Source of the DNA: Mnemiopsis leidyi
Lineage: Eukaryota > Ctenophora > Tentaculata > Lobata > Bolinopsidae
Direction of reading: 5' to 3'
NCBI GenBank assembly: GCA_000226015.1
Contig: JH153500.1
Span: 28,294 to 55,432 of the forward strand
Length of the DNA stretch: 27,139 nucleotides
The first letter of the stretch is position 1. Each line of letters opens with the position of its first letter. Position numbers and translations under genes: made by a program. The notes beneath the pieces are model-generated. The model searched no databases, was not told the DNA's origin, and saw only the letters and a program-made list of their open reading frames with translations. Positions 1-16,615 of this stretch are shown in pieces.

Positions 1-757
1 GTTATATTCTGTAATTTGGTGTGAAGTAACACGCGTCATATTCTGTAATGTGGTCGTGAAGTAACACGTGTCATATTCTGTAATGTGGCGTGAAGTTACA
101 CGCGTTATACTCTGCAATTTGGTGTGAAGTAATACGCGTCATATTCTGTAATGTGGTGTGAAGTATCACGTGTTATATTCTGTAATGTGGTGTGAAGTAT
201 CACGTGTCATATTCTGTAATGTGGTGTGAAGTAACACGTGTCATATTCTGTAATGTGGTGTGAAGTAACACGCGTCATATTCTGTAATGTGGTGTGAAGT
301 AATACGCGTCATATTCTGTAATGTGGTGTGAAGTAATACGCGTCATATTCTGTAATGTGGTGTGAAGTAACACGCGTCATGTTCTGTAATGTAGTGTGAA
401 GTAACACGCGTCATATTCTGTAATGTGGTGTGAAGTAATACGCGTCATATTCTGTAATGTGGTGTGGAGTAACACGTGTCATATTCTGTAATGTGGTATG
501 AAGTAACACGTGTCATATTCTGTAATGTGGTGTGAAGTAATACGCGTCATATTCTGTAATGTGGTGTGAAGTGATATTCGTCATACTCTGTAATGTGGTG
601 TGAAGTAACACGCGTCATATTCTGTAATGTGAACGGGAGCTACGCGTCATCTTGGGGTGTGAACGGGAGCTACGCTCCCATCCGTTGGGCCTTAGTCCTG
701 TAATGTGGTGTGAAGAAATACACGTCATATTCTGTAATTTGGTGTGAAGTAGAGGAA
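1..757. repeat. 34-bp minisatellite in NAA40 intron 2
   Basis: About 19 head-to-tail copies of a 34-bp unit containing TGTAATGTGGTGTGAAGTAA and then CACGCG or CACGTG run from the left edge to about 635. The array then degrades through an interruption (about 630-705, with a GGGAGCTACGCTCCC palindrome) before a last partial copy. It starts before the window, so its full length is unknown. It sits in or beside the intron that follows the second NAA40 exon. Single-base variants (CGCGT, CGTGT, TACGCG) are shuffled between copies, as in an array that expands by unequal exchange. Confidence 0.97.
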
Positions 758-759
758 TT

Positions 760-897
760 TTCTGTTTGACTGCTAGTGTGGTTGCGTACATCTTGTGACA
801 ATGAATACGCAGTTACGCCATTGCGTATTCCTTGTTACAAGATGAACGTAACAGCACTATATCAGTTCTATTTCTGATAGCAGTCCTATTTCTGATT
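760..897. mobile_element. Short foldback element (MITE-like), copy 1
   Basis: A stretch beginning GACTGCTAGTGTGGTTGCGT and reading on to ACATCTTGT is followed by an inverted partner containing ACAAGATGAACGTAAC and GCAGTCCTATTTCTGATT. The same sequence recurs at 5070-5175, so it is a dispersed non-autonomous repeat with long imperfect terminal inverted repeats. No coding capacity and no clear target-site duplication were seen. Its superfamily cannot be assigned from the ends. Confidence 0.6.
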
Positions 898-1010
898 AAA
901 CACTGTAATAGTTCAGGATAAAAAGTCGTCTCTATGAGTATGCAATATTGGAATTTAGGGACAAATTTTAAATACTAGTATACTGAGACATCAGAGTTCA
1001 GACTCCTAAC

Positions 1011-1387
1011 CTGCTTTCATGTTATCCTCCAATATTCGGTAGATAGCTTCGAAAGTTTCTTTGTCGATCTGTTCGTAGTGAACACACTGGATAACTAAAT
1101 CTGTTCCGTTTCTGTTGTACTTCTGTCATAAAACTATTTTATATCTTGAACTGGCGTTGATAAAATCTTGAGATATACAAAAACAGTCTTAACAAAATAG
1201 AAAGGAACATACTTCGATGTACACGAGGGATTACACGAGTGATTACAAAACTTACTTTAAAGGGGACGAGTGTTTCCATGTGATCCTTGTCTGGAACATT
1301 AGCTTTACTAAGAAGTTGCTGAGCTGCCCCCAATTTAGCAAACATTTCTTTTCTCTGTTGTTTCTTTTCTTTACTTTTAGATACCAT
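1011..1387 (-). CDS. NAA40: NAA40 (NatD, histone H4/H2A N-alpha-acetyltransferase), first two exons only
   Basis: Exon 1 is 1256-1387 (44 codons) and exon 2 is 1011-1122 (37 codons plus one base), joined in phase 0 with GTAAG and CAG borders. The start reads MVSKSKEKKQQRKEMF, then ends VPFK, and exon 2 opens KYNRNGTDLVIQC. This matches the family N-terminus (human SSKAKEKKQKRLEE and later VFKKYDRNGLNVSIEC). In the family, NAA40 acetylates the N-terminus of histones H4 and H2A. The GNAT catalytic domain is not here: the donor at 1010 leads out of the window past a minisatellite. An acceptor-like CAG lies 2 nt before the ATG, so a short upstream exon (the human protein starts MGRKS) or a trans-splice site is possible. 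It is the last visible gene of the minus-strand train. Confidence 0.85.
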
Positions 1388-1389
1388 GA

Positions 1390-1415
1390 CTGAGCTTTAC
1401 AAATGGGAAGGTTTA
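1390..1415 (-). promoter_or_regulatory. Splice-acceptor-like site 2 nt before the NAA40 start
   Basis: On the minus strand, a pyrimidine-rich CCTTCCCATTTG stretch is followed by GCTCAG, then TC and the ATG. It could be the acceptor of a 5' UTR intron or a spliced-leader acceptor. Sequence alone does not separate these. Confidence 0.5.
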
Positions 1416-1796
1416 GATGAGAATGCCGAATATTGGTAATGAAAAATCTGCTTAGATATTTGATTAATTGATTGATGCGTGAATAAGAGATTACTAAAGA
1501 TGGACACAATAATAAATCCGAATAAAAACCAAAACAAATAACTCAACTACTTCACATCAAATAAATTAGAAAATCAACACTAAAGTCGGGTCTGGTCACT
1601 GTGATATTGTGCGTTCTTCAGATTGAAGTCCAATCGTCCAATCTTAAATGGGCCGGCCCGATATTTCACGATTTCAAAGTAAAGCAGAATTTTAAATCTC
1701 AACTCCACGTATAAGTATATCGGCAAGTTTCAAAGATTTCAATGCTGTCCTAAACCATTTCGTACTTGTATCCGCCTTGCCGGAACTGCTGTTTGT

Positions 1797-2394
1797 TCAT
1801 TCTGTACTGGAACCTTTCAGAGATTTCCACACTTTCCTGACAGTCTGAACTGATGTCCAGTCTTTGTAGTAGTCCGGCTGTATTTCCACTCTGTCTATAT
1901 TCCACCTGAGGTAAATAGAGAAGTTAGATATTAGCTAATCGGAAGAGAAATTCAGAGAAGTCAGTAAATTCAGGTATCAAGTCGTTACATCTATTTCCTT
2001 TAAGTTCAGGCAAGTTTAATAACGGAAAACAATGTTTAACAGAATTTCTGATGACCTCTCATCTTCCTTTCTTTTGAACTCATCGTCATAGTTCTGCCAT
2101 TCTTCTTTAGGAAGACCGCACCTCAAATACCTAGCATGCCAGATCTTTAACCACACACCAAAAGATCCAAATACTCCGAAGTAAAGCAACGTCTGAAAAG
2201 ATGTATCAAAATTCCAGATGATATGAGGATTACGCTTAAATTTCTTGGGAACCTCATGTTTTCTGTTGTCATGGAAACAATAGCACCGACCGAAATGTTA
2301 AGGAAACTAGAAACATTCAACTCACGTATCTCAGTCCTCTGTTAGTTACTCTAAGGGATGTCGGCCTCGAAATCTTTTCTGTAGTCTTGTCCAT
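1797..2394 (-). CDS. Gene B: small single-pass membrane protein, unrecognised
   Basis: Proposed exons are 2326-2394 (23 codons, MDKTTEKISRPTSLRVTNRG...), 2056-2192 and 1797-1905, giving about 104 aa. Exon 2 opens with a hydrophobic segment (TLLYFGVFGSFGVWLKIW), followed by a charged tail (GLPKEEWQNYDDEFKRKED). Exon 3 in the chosen phase reads WNIDRVEIQPDYYKDWTSV and ends with TGA at 1797. Exon 1 to 2 is secure in phase with a GTGAGT donor and a TTTTCAG acceptor. The exon 2 donor (GTCATC) is weak. Without it exon 2 reads on to a nearby TAA, giving a protein of about 80 aa. Exon 3 is also open in a second frame. The single membrane span and small size suggest an organelle-membrane accessory protein, but no family was recognised. 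It lies 410 bp after gene A and 409 bp before NAA40. Confidence 0.6.
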
Positions 2395-2601
2395 CTTATC
2401 GGTAGATTAAATTGCTATTAGTTTTGGAAGTGAGAAATGACGGTTTATTAAGTTACGGGATAATTGACAGGGACACGATTTTCATGGGGAATTTCAAAAT
2501 GTATACCCTGTTGACAAGTGACTCACATCAAAACAAATAAAAGATGATAATAAATACCAATTCTTGTAAAGAAAAAAATCTATCTAAACATTAAAACTTA
2601 A

Positions 2602-2607
2602 TTTATT
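2602..2607 (-). terminator. Poly(A) signal AATAAA downstream of gene A
   Basis: AATAAA on the minus strand about 200 nt after the gene A stop codon. It lies inside the 410-bp gap before gene B, as expected for 3' end formation between neighbouring genes. Confidence 0.45.
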
Positions 2608-2804
2608 TATCCACAAAATCCAAACAAAACACGAGACGGGCCATATCTCTATTTTATAAGTCGATTTTGACTGATTTCGGCAAACGTCAGATTCTTGTAC
2701 CAAATACGTGATTCCTTTACATAGCGAGTAGCACTGTAATGTCTGTATAGGAATCCAAACCTAAGTAAGTATCCAAGGTAACTTAGTTACACAAAATGGG
2801 ATAT

Positions 2805-3861
2805 TCAGGGTGATTTTGTAAGCTTATCAGGATCAATTCCAAGTTTCTTCCACTTTGCTTTACTCTGAATGTCATCGTTTTTACAATCCAGCATTAGTTT
2901 CCACATTACGAAATACAGTCCGGTAGCGAATACAGTAAAACCGATCAAATCCTGAGTGGGATATTAATAATGTTATATGAGGGTAGGCATACCAGAAAGG
3001 TTTTAGAATTGAAGCAAGCCAAATTGTTGTTTTGGTTGCATAAGCTCATATACTTAATTATTTACCGCGTGATGCTATTATACCGGTTGAGTAAAACGTG
3101 GTATTTGCACATTGTTGTCGTATTACATCACCCTTTTTCGTATTACATCACACTTATGGCCGTATTACATCACCCTTTTTCGTATTACATCACCTTTTTC
3201 GTATTACATCACCGTATTACATCACCCTTTTTCGTATAACATCACCGCGTATTACCTCACACTTAGTGATACGAGAGAACGTCCTTTTTTCTGTTTTTTA
3301 CTAGCAACTACCCGCACTGCCTGCTAATTTTACTTCCTAGATAATATCATTACATGACTCTGAGGCCTGCTCCAAATTAGTGATACGAGAGAACGTCCTT
3401 TTTTCTTGTTATCATTAGCAACTGCCCGCACTATCTGCAATTTTTACTTGGTAAATAATATCGTTACATAACTCATAAGTGCAAAGTAATAACATGTTTT
3501 CAACTCGGGCTCCGCCCTCGTTAAAAACATATCATTATTCAACTCAGCCTTCGGCTTCGAAGAATAATGAGATTTACACCACTCGCTACGCTCGAGGCGT
3601 AAATCATGTTACTTCACACTTACTCGATATGTAACTTGATATTACTTAACAACCATTTCTATTTTTTCAATTGTTGAGACTTACGGTTCTGAATCTGAAA
3701 TTTTTCTTCTTGAAATTTACAGTTTTAGGTCTTGGTATCTTGCCGGGCTGAGGGACAGAATCTGACATATTTCTGACAGAATAAGTTTGGTTCACTGTAC
3801 TGCATCCTGGAGGAGAGGGGAGAATGTTTCTGGTACACGGTATTATACGTCGTAGCACCAT
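2805..3861 (-). CDS. Gene A: small mitochondrial-looking membrane protein, possibly NDUFC1-like
   Basis: Exon 1 is 3685-3861 (59 codons) and exon 2 is 2805-2951 (48 codons plus TGA), phase 0, with a GTAAGT donor and CTCAG acceptor; 107 aa in all. Residues 1-31 are basic, free of acidic residues and rich in Arg, Ser and Pro (MVLRRIIPCTRNILP...), like a mitochondrial presequence. A single membrane segment follows the splice junction (DLIGFTVFATGLYFVMWKLM), then a polar tail containing NDDIQ and KKLGIDPDKL. The segment GFT...W...NDDI resembles the GFT...W...NEDI layout of complex I subunit NDUFC1 (human 76 aa), but the match is short and I hold it loosely. The 733-bp intron is filled with repeats. 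An acceptor-like CAG sits 1 nt before the ATG. Confidence 0.7.
3119..3264. repeat. Short tandem array of CGTATTACATCAC units
   Basis: About eight copies of CGTATTACATCAC are separated by variable CCTTTTT or ACTTATGGC spacers, in the intron of gene A. The last copy reads GCGTATTACCTCACACTTA, which is nearly the reverse complement of the core of the 34-bp minisatellite at the left edge. The overlapping small reading frames here are translations of the repeat, not genes. Confidence 0.9.
3265..3478. repeat. Two direct copies of a ~95-bp sequence
   Basis: AGTGATACGAGAGAACGTCC begins at 3265 and again at 3379. Each is followed by a T run, TAGCAACT(A/G)CCCGCACT, a TTTTACTT stretch and AATAATATC(A/G)TTACAT-like sequence. 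The copies are about 85-90% alike by eye, with an 18-bp spacer. They join the TATTACATCAC array to the palindrome at 3463-3635, so the three may be parts of one composite element. Confidence 0.8.
3463..3635. repeat. Nested palindrome with three internal hairpins (cloverleaf-like)
   Basis: Outer arms 3463-3496 and 3605-3635 are imperfect inverted repeats (GTTACATA...AAGTAA...CATG). Between them lie three hairpins: 3496-3528 (GGGC TCC GCCC core), 3533-3569 (CATTATTC arms, GCC TTC GGC core) and 3571-3605 (GATTTAC arms, CTCG CTA CGCTCG core). Together they can fold as a four-armed cross. No coding capacity. It lies in the gene A intron. Confidence 0.8.
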
Positions 3862-3862
3862 C

Positions 3863-3885
3863 CTGTTAGAATTAGAATAAGAATT
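3863..3885 (-). promoter_or_regulatory. Strong splice-acceptor-like site 1 nt before the gene A start
   Basis: On the minus strand, ATTCTTATTCTAATTCTAACAG is followed by G and the ATG. It has a branch-point-like CTAA(T/C) and a T-rich tract. It is a candidate trans-splice acceptor or the end of a 5' UTR intron. Confidence 0.55.
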
Positions 3886-4307
3886 TAGTTCATTACATGT
3901 TATTTATAGCACAAGTTTAAAAGGAGTTAAACTTAAAATTAAGGTTGATACTGATATCGGTTAGATAATTAATGCACATGCACTATGCAGCATGCTGTTA
4001 TGAGTTTTTGACAGTAGTCGAATAAATTTATCGAATGAGGAATAAATTTGGATTAAACAAATACATATCGTTAAAATAAATCGTACAATTAAATAATATT
4101 ACAAAATATCGATAATCCTGTTTACTCTTTTCAATACATCCACACAACGCGTAAACCTTATCAAGCAAAGTTTGTAAGTGATATGACATAACAATAACTA
4201 TATATCGCTTCAAAGAAAAAACTTTTACACGTGTATGAAACAAAGTTGTCAGATTGATAAAATAATGCATCGAATTTCAGTCTTAAAAAGTACTTTTGAC
4301 TTTTCTA

Positions 4308-6690
4308 CTAGCTCTCTTTCAGTTTTTTGTTCGGTTGGGTCTCTTCATTACTTTGTTCTTCTGATTTTGTTTCTTCTTTCTGTTGTTCACGGTTTGTTTC
4401 TTCGGTTGGCTTTTCTTCACTGGGCTGCTCTTCGGGCTGTGGTCCTGAAAAGTATTATGACATAAACAACATAAAGGTCAATAAACTTGCTGAGATGAGC
4501 TGATTGATTCGATTGAATGTGTGTGAAAAAATTTCTTGAACTCGTACTATATCTAAACAACAAAGTCTTGAACTATTTCAACACTACAAATTAAATAAAT
4601 TTATTGAGGCAATGTTGTAATAAAATGCTGATGATAAAGTTAAATTAATTCATTTCTACACAACTTGGTTCGTCCCATTGCTCAAGACAAGCCGTTCTAA
4701 AATCCAATATTTGATTATTTTATAAACCAACCGAATTCTCAATGTACCAAAGTGAATAAGTAGCAACACAAGGACCTTTTACTAAAAACTAACCCTGGTT
4801 GGACGTTTCTTCCACCTCCATCTTCTCTTCTTCCGGTTTTGGTCCTGACTCTTCTTCCTTCTTCTCGTTACTTTCTTTCTTTTCTTTTGGTTTCTCGGGT
4901 AATGAGGGGGCCGTGGGTTCTTCTTTGTTCTTGAATGCCTGAGAGAACATGCGATTGTTCAAGATATAGAAATATCAGTTAACAAGATATAAATCAAATA
5001 GATAAATACAAATTTTCTAACTGAAAGTGTAACTAAGGTGTAAAGCAGGAAGACTTTTTTGTAAGTTTAATCAGAAATAGGACTGCTAGTGTGGTTACGT
5101 ACATCTTGTATAGTTAATCATACCATTGTGTATTCCTTGTTACAAGATGTACCTACCAAACAGTCCCATATCTAATAAAAAGGGCTAACCAACCAAAATA
5201 GCAAATAATGATAAGATGAATGATCTATATAGTTGCTGTGAAATACTTACATCTGAAACAGTTATTTTCGGGTCGGGACTGTCACTTTTAGAATTGTCGT
5301 TAGGTGCAGTAGTAGATGTTTCGGAGAGCGGCTTCGTGCTATCCTCTAACTGATCTGACATTGAAACTGAAACAATTATCAGTCAATATAACATAATTCA
5401 ATGGCAAGCTTGACTCAAGTAAATCCCAATCAACATAAATTAAACTTTTAACTGTAAGAAAAGCAAGTTGATGTTCCAAATTCCGAAGCAGAGCTTGAAC
5501 TTAACCACTTCACTCCTCACCAGTAAAGTCACTTTCTGTGATGCTATCTTGTGAGTCCGGGTCGGGGCAATACTTCATCAACTCCGCTGTAGAAGCTGTG
5601 AAACTGTCTCGGGAATCTTCGTATGTTGCCTGAAAACGGATAAGAGTGATAAGGAGTCGGATGGGGATGGAAACAGCCGGTTTTAATGGTGAAATACTAC
5701 CGAAATTTATTAAAGCATAAAAGGCAAATCTCAGACCATTGTACCTGGTCCACAACAGCTGATAAAAACTGAGGAGTTTGGAAAGTTTCCTTGACTTCAG
5801 GAGTTTGAGGTGGTTTTACTTCTGGAGTTTCTTCTGCCGGTTTGTTCTCTTTTTCAGCTACTGGGGCCGCGTTTTCAGTCTTCTCTCCTTCCTCATCTTT
5901 CTTTTCGTCTGTAGCTTTGGGGACCCATTTGAAAACTTTTAATTTACAGGTGCTGCTTCCGACTGATACCCACTTCTTTTCCCTGAAACATCTAGCGTTA
6001 TATTTACAAGTATCTTATTTTAGAACTTAGTCTAGCATTATATTTACAAGTATCTTATTTTAGAACTTAGTCTAGCGTAATATTTACAATTATCTTATTT
6101 TAGAAATTAGTCTAGCGTTATATTCACAAGTATCTTATTTTAGAACTTAGTCTAGCATTATATTTACAAGTATCTTATTTTAGAACTTAGTCTAGCATTA
6201 TATTTACAAGTATCTTATTTTAGAACTTAGTCTAGCGTTATATTTACAAGTATTTTATTTTAGAACTTAGTCTAGCATTATATTTACAAGTATCTTATTT
6301 TAGAACTTAGTCTAGCATTATATTTACAAGTATCTTATTTTAGAACTTAGTCTAGCATTATATTTACAAGTATCTTATTTTAGAACTTAGTCTAGCATTA
6401 TATTTACAAGTATCTTATTTGAAAACTTAGTATATCACAATCAAACAGGATGATTGAAACTCAACACCAAGAACACATTTAAAAAAGTGTCTAAAATATT
6501 TAACCACATGTCACATAATACACAGTTGAAATTAAAATCTTGTCTCTTCGCCTTATTAGAAACTTGGACAGGAATCTTAAGACCCCCTGTAATGAACATA
6601 CCATTTCTTGACTTTGTCAATAGCCTTCATGGCCCTGCGAAGGTCATCTCGAGCTCGACTTCTAGTTTCTAACCGGACACTTCGGGACAT
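4308..6690 (-). CDS. BCL7: BCL7 family protein, SWI/SNF (BAF) chromatin-remodelling subunit
   Basis: Six exons join cleanly: 6602-6690, 5745-5982, 5521-5629, 5251-5366, 4794-4938 and 4308-4444 (277 codons plus TAG). The N-terminus MSRSVRLETRSRARDDLRRA, followed by KVKKWEKKWVSVG and KVFKWVPK, is the diagnostic BCL7 domain. It aligns with human BCL7A (RSVRAETRSRAKDDIKRV, KWEKKWVTVG, IYKWVPV). After residue 52 the protein is low-complexity and acidic (runs of E, K, P and S) and ends PNKKLKES, like the PSKKMKLEA end of human BCL7A. BCL7 proteins are accessory subunits of nuclear BAF complexes. The gene lies 515 bp downstream of RTCB on the same strand. Intron 1 carries a 40-bp tandem array that reaches the exon 2 acceptor, and intron 4 holds a MITE. 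Confidence 0.95.
5070..5175. mobile_element. Short foldback element (MITE-like), copy 2
   Basis: ATCAGAAATAGGACTGCTAG through ACATCTTGTA is followed by its imperfect inverted partner TACAAGATGTACCTACCAAA through CAGTCCCATATCT. It is homologous to 760-897 and sits in intron 4 of BCL7 without touching splice sites. It is shorter than copy 1. No transposase. Confidence 0.65.
5991..6432. repeat. 40-bp tandem array in BCL7 intron 1
   Basis: About 11 nearly identical copies of a 40-bp unit (TCTAGCATTATATTTACAAG then TATCTTATTTTAGAACTTAG). The first unit begins only 8 bp from the exon 2 boundary, so the 3' splice site of intron 1 reads GCTAGATGTTTCAG directly out of the array. Copies differ by few substitutions, so the expansion is recent or homogenised. 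Confidence 0.97.
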
Positions 6691-6691
6691 T

Positions 6692-6720
6692 CTAGAAGGA
6701 AGAGCACTTAGTAAGTCAGT
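6692..6720 (-). promoter_or_regulatory. Strong splice-acceptor-like site 1 nt before the BCL7 start
   Basis: The minus strand reads TTACTAAGTGCTCTTCCTTC then TAG, one A, then the ATG. It has a TACTAA branch-point-like motif, a pyrimidine tract and AG at ideal spacing. No coding exon is expected upstream, because the BCL7 family starts at this Met. It is therefore either a 5' UTR intron end or a spliced-leader acceptor. Confidence 0.6.
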
Positions 6721-6964
6721 GAGAGTCGAACAATCGATTCGTTGAAAGGGAATTAATATGAAGTTAAATTGATTGGAAATTGGCCATTGGGGCTTGGTCC
6801 TTGGATAGCAATACCGAACTTCGAAAACTCTAAGACATTTATTGAGAAAGCGTTGTTTGAAAACGATAAGACCACGCGCGCATCGCGGTATATCGTGATT
6901 ATGTGAGTGCTGAAAAAGGACACAGAAATAAATTTAAGGCGCTTTGCAATGACACGAAACAACT

Positions 6965-6970
6965 TTTATT
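6965..6970 (-). terminator. Poly(A) signal AATAAA downstream of RTCB
   Basis: AGAAATAAAAGTTG on the minus strand, about 235 nt after the RTCB stop and about 275 nt before the BCL7 start. It fits 3' end formation for RTCB inside the short gap. Confidence 0.5.
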
Positions 6971-7205
6971 TCTGGCCCGTCATTCTCAAATAATGGGTCA
7001 CATCATTAATCATATGGCAGTTAAAGTTACAACAAGTAAAAACTTAAAACGAAAAAAGCAAATACGGTAATATCAACTGAAAATTTCTTCAAAAAAAGCA
7101 AAAAACTTAAAACACGGTTAACCATAAACCACCAAAGCAACGATTTGTAAAACTTAACTCATTTGGAATAAACTTAAAACATAAAAACCCGTCATGCAGC
7201 TTTCC

Positions 7206-14638
<7,433 letters not shown>

Positions 14639-14642
14639 CTTC

Positions 14643-14668
14643 CTATAATGAAAATATCTATTTGGTTT
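14643..14668 (-). promoter_or_regulatory. Splice-acceptor-like site 4 nt before the RTCB start
   Basis: The minus strand reads AATAGATATTTTCATTATAG then GAAG and the ATG. The T-rich tract plus TAG is a plausible 3' splice site for a 5' UTR intron or a spliced leader. Confidence 0.5.
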
Positions 14669-14849
14669 GGTACAGTTTGTTAAAAATATTTAGTGAGACT
14701 TTAATAATGAGACAAGACTGAGATCATGATAACCCAGCCATACAACGAACCTGCAATATTATACAACTCCTATAAAATGCTATTTAATCTAAAAAACGAC
14801 TGGGTCTACTATATGAAGTCTCTTCCAATTGTTGTTGGACTCAATTACT

Positions 14850-15322
14850 CAGTGGCGTAACGTAAGGCCCCGCAGACCCCGCTCCAGGGGGGGGGGGCGC
14901 CGAATTTAGGGGTGCCAAACTGCAGCGCCTCTGTAGTGAAAATGCGCCCCTATGTCCTAAATATCACCTTGTGAGGATCAGCTGGGAGCAATTCGTGAAA
15001 TTATGACCGAAAATCTAAATAAATAGTGAAGTCATTAAAACAAAAAAGTCATTTAACTAGTCTTTAGTCTTGCGAGATTGTCCTAAATTTTATGACAATT
15101 TGGCGCCGGGGCATCATTACACCGCTGTTTGTGAGAGCTGTTCGTTATTCGTTTCAGTATTTGGATGCCAAATATCAAGTGATAAGTATAAAGCTGACTG
15201 CAGTATTATAGGCCGGATAGATAGGAATGTATAGTTCTTTTCCGGCAGGTTAAGCGAGCTAGCCCTGGAAAGGGGCGCAAAAATTAAACAGGGGGGCGCT
15301 GTAAACCAACGTTACGCCACTG
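14850..15322. mobile_element. Non-autonomous hAT-like MITE, 473 bp
   Basis: Perfect 14-bp terminal inverted repeats CAGTGGCGTAACGT at 14850 and (inverted) ending at 15322. The CAGTGGCG start is common among hAT-type MITEs. An 8-bp target duplication is not clear (CAATTACT versus CAGCTGGT), so it is old or the family differs. Inside are a run of 11 G near 14888 and GGGGCGC motifs near both ends. No open reading frame. It lies 212 bp upstream of the RTCB start codon, between RTCB and shugoshin. Confidence 0.75.
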
Positions 15323-16615
15323 CAGCTGGTGGAAGAAAAAGCCAAAGGATCATGGCACAAAATTCTGGGAATAAAAGAATCTTTTGCCAGTAGGAGAGAG
15401 ATCTGCGACTTTACAGAGAACTTCAAAGTTACTGTCAGCTTATAGAAGTGTATAGATATAACATCTTCAGGAAGTAAATCTTCGAAAGCTGGTTATAGGG
15501 TCGAGTTGAAAACGTGATTTTATAAAACAACAAACATAGGAGATTGTGTGAATCAACATATTGTTTGAAATCTCAGAAGAAGGGGCAAAAACCGGTGGAT
15601 GGGCATCAATACTTAACTCAGCCCCTCCCCGTTTCTTGTCCCAACCGGGTTCTTTTCCGTGTTCCTAAACAATTATTATTATTATATCACAAATAGGTCA
15701 AAATTAACCCAGCCTCTTACTGAAGGCCATAATATACCCTTAAGATTAAATGCTATACAACAATAGTGCCATGCTGGATCTCAACTATACTGAAAACTAA
15801 AAATCATTAAATAACGATTAAGGCCTCAGGGGAATAGCATCCGACTAAACTTGTAGACTTCTTTGCATTCGCAGAAGGGAGGTTTTCTGTAAGTCGTATA
15901 TATTTTAGCGCTCGATTCTTGATGCACGAATTAACGCAACTGCGCGGCGTCGGTAATAAATGATTTTATTATTCATAGTTAATTGTTTTTGTTTCAAAAC
16001 CAAACAATTTCAAATATATTTTTAAAATTTTGTAAAAATGTTAATTAGAATTATTAATGTTTTATTTGCAAATTTAATAATATATAAATGGATGAGCCGC
16101 CTGGTCACTTGTCGAGCCGCGCATCAAACAACCTTGATTTAATGAATTGTCCTTTGCCTCAGGATTACATAATCTCGCGTTGGATAAATTGCGCATTATA
16201 ATCAAAAGTGGTGATAACGAAGTGTCATTCATCGTTTCGTTTTTGGTCTTATCAGTCGTATGTGTCCGCAGTCCGGTGGTCGGTGGAAAGTCTTGTTTTC
16301 TGATTCTAATGCAAATCAGCTTAAAATTCCAGACTGCAAAGACAGGAGTCGGTTTTCTTTATTTTCAGGCCCGCCTCACGTGATTTTGAGACACTTAACG
16401 TTGCTATTCCAACCAATAACATATTGATCCTTCAAAATGTTTTTTTTATCGTCTATAACAGATCATGATTTTCCTCACCGCTAGGGTGGTATCGTTGCAA
16501 GGAATCGTTGCCAAAATTTAAAGTAATCTTATAAAATCACTGTCATGGAAAATTGTCAATAAGAATCTGTTATTAAGTCATTGCAATAGTTTATTTACGA
16601 AGATTTCCTGCAAGG
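15323..16615. promoter_or_regulatory. Intergenic region between divergent RTCB and shugoshin
   Basis: About 1.3 kb without a supportable exon. It should hold the shugoshin promoter and, across the MITE, that of RTCB. I see no clear TATA box at either start. A small open frame at 16147-16383 shows no recognisable domain and is probably chance. The stretch 15900-16100 is very AT-rich. Confidence 0.4.

Noticed and set aside
1-757. CRISPR-like array of regularly spaced repeats
   Set aside because: Units are contiguous with no unique spacers, in a eukaryotic intron; it is a minisatellite.
1252-1509. 85-aa frame overlapping NAA40 exon 1
   Set aside because: Out-of-frame shadow of the exon that matches the NAA40 N-terminus.
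3098-3327. Three overlapping 68-89 aa frames rich in Tyr, His, Ile and Thr
   Set aside because: All are readings of the TATTACATCAC tandem array.
3667-3861. Reading gene A exon 1 in the frame DGATTYNTVYQKHSPL as a separate protein end
   Set aside because: The frame starting at the ATG gives a presequence-like start and joins in phase to a membrane exon; the other frame has no partner exon.
16147-16383. 78-aa frame upstream of shugoshin
   Set aside because: No recognisable motif and no splice context; likely chance.
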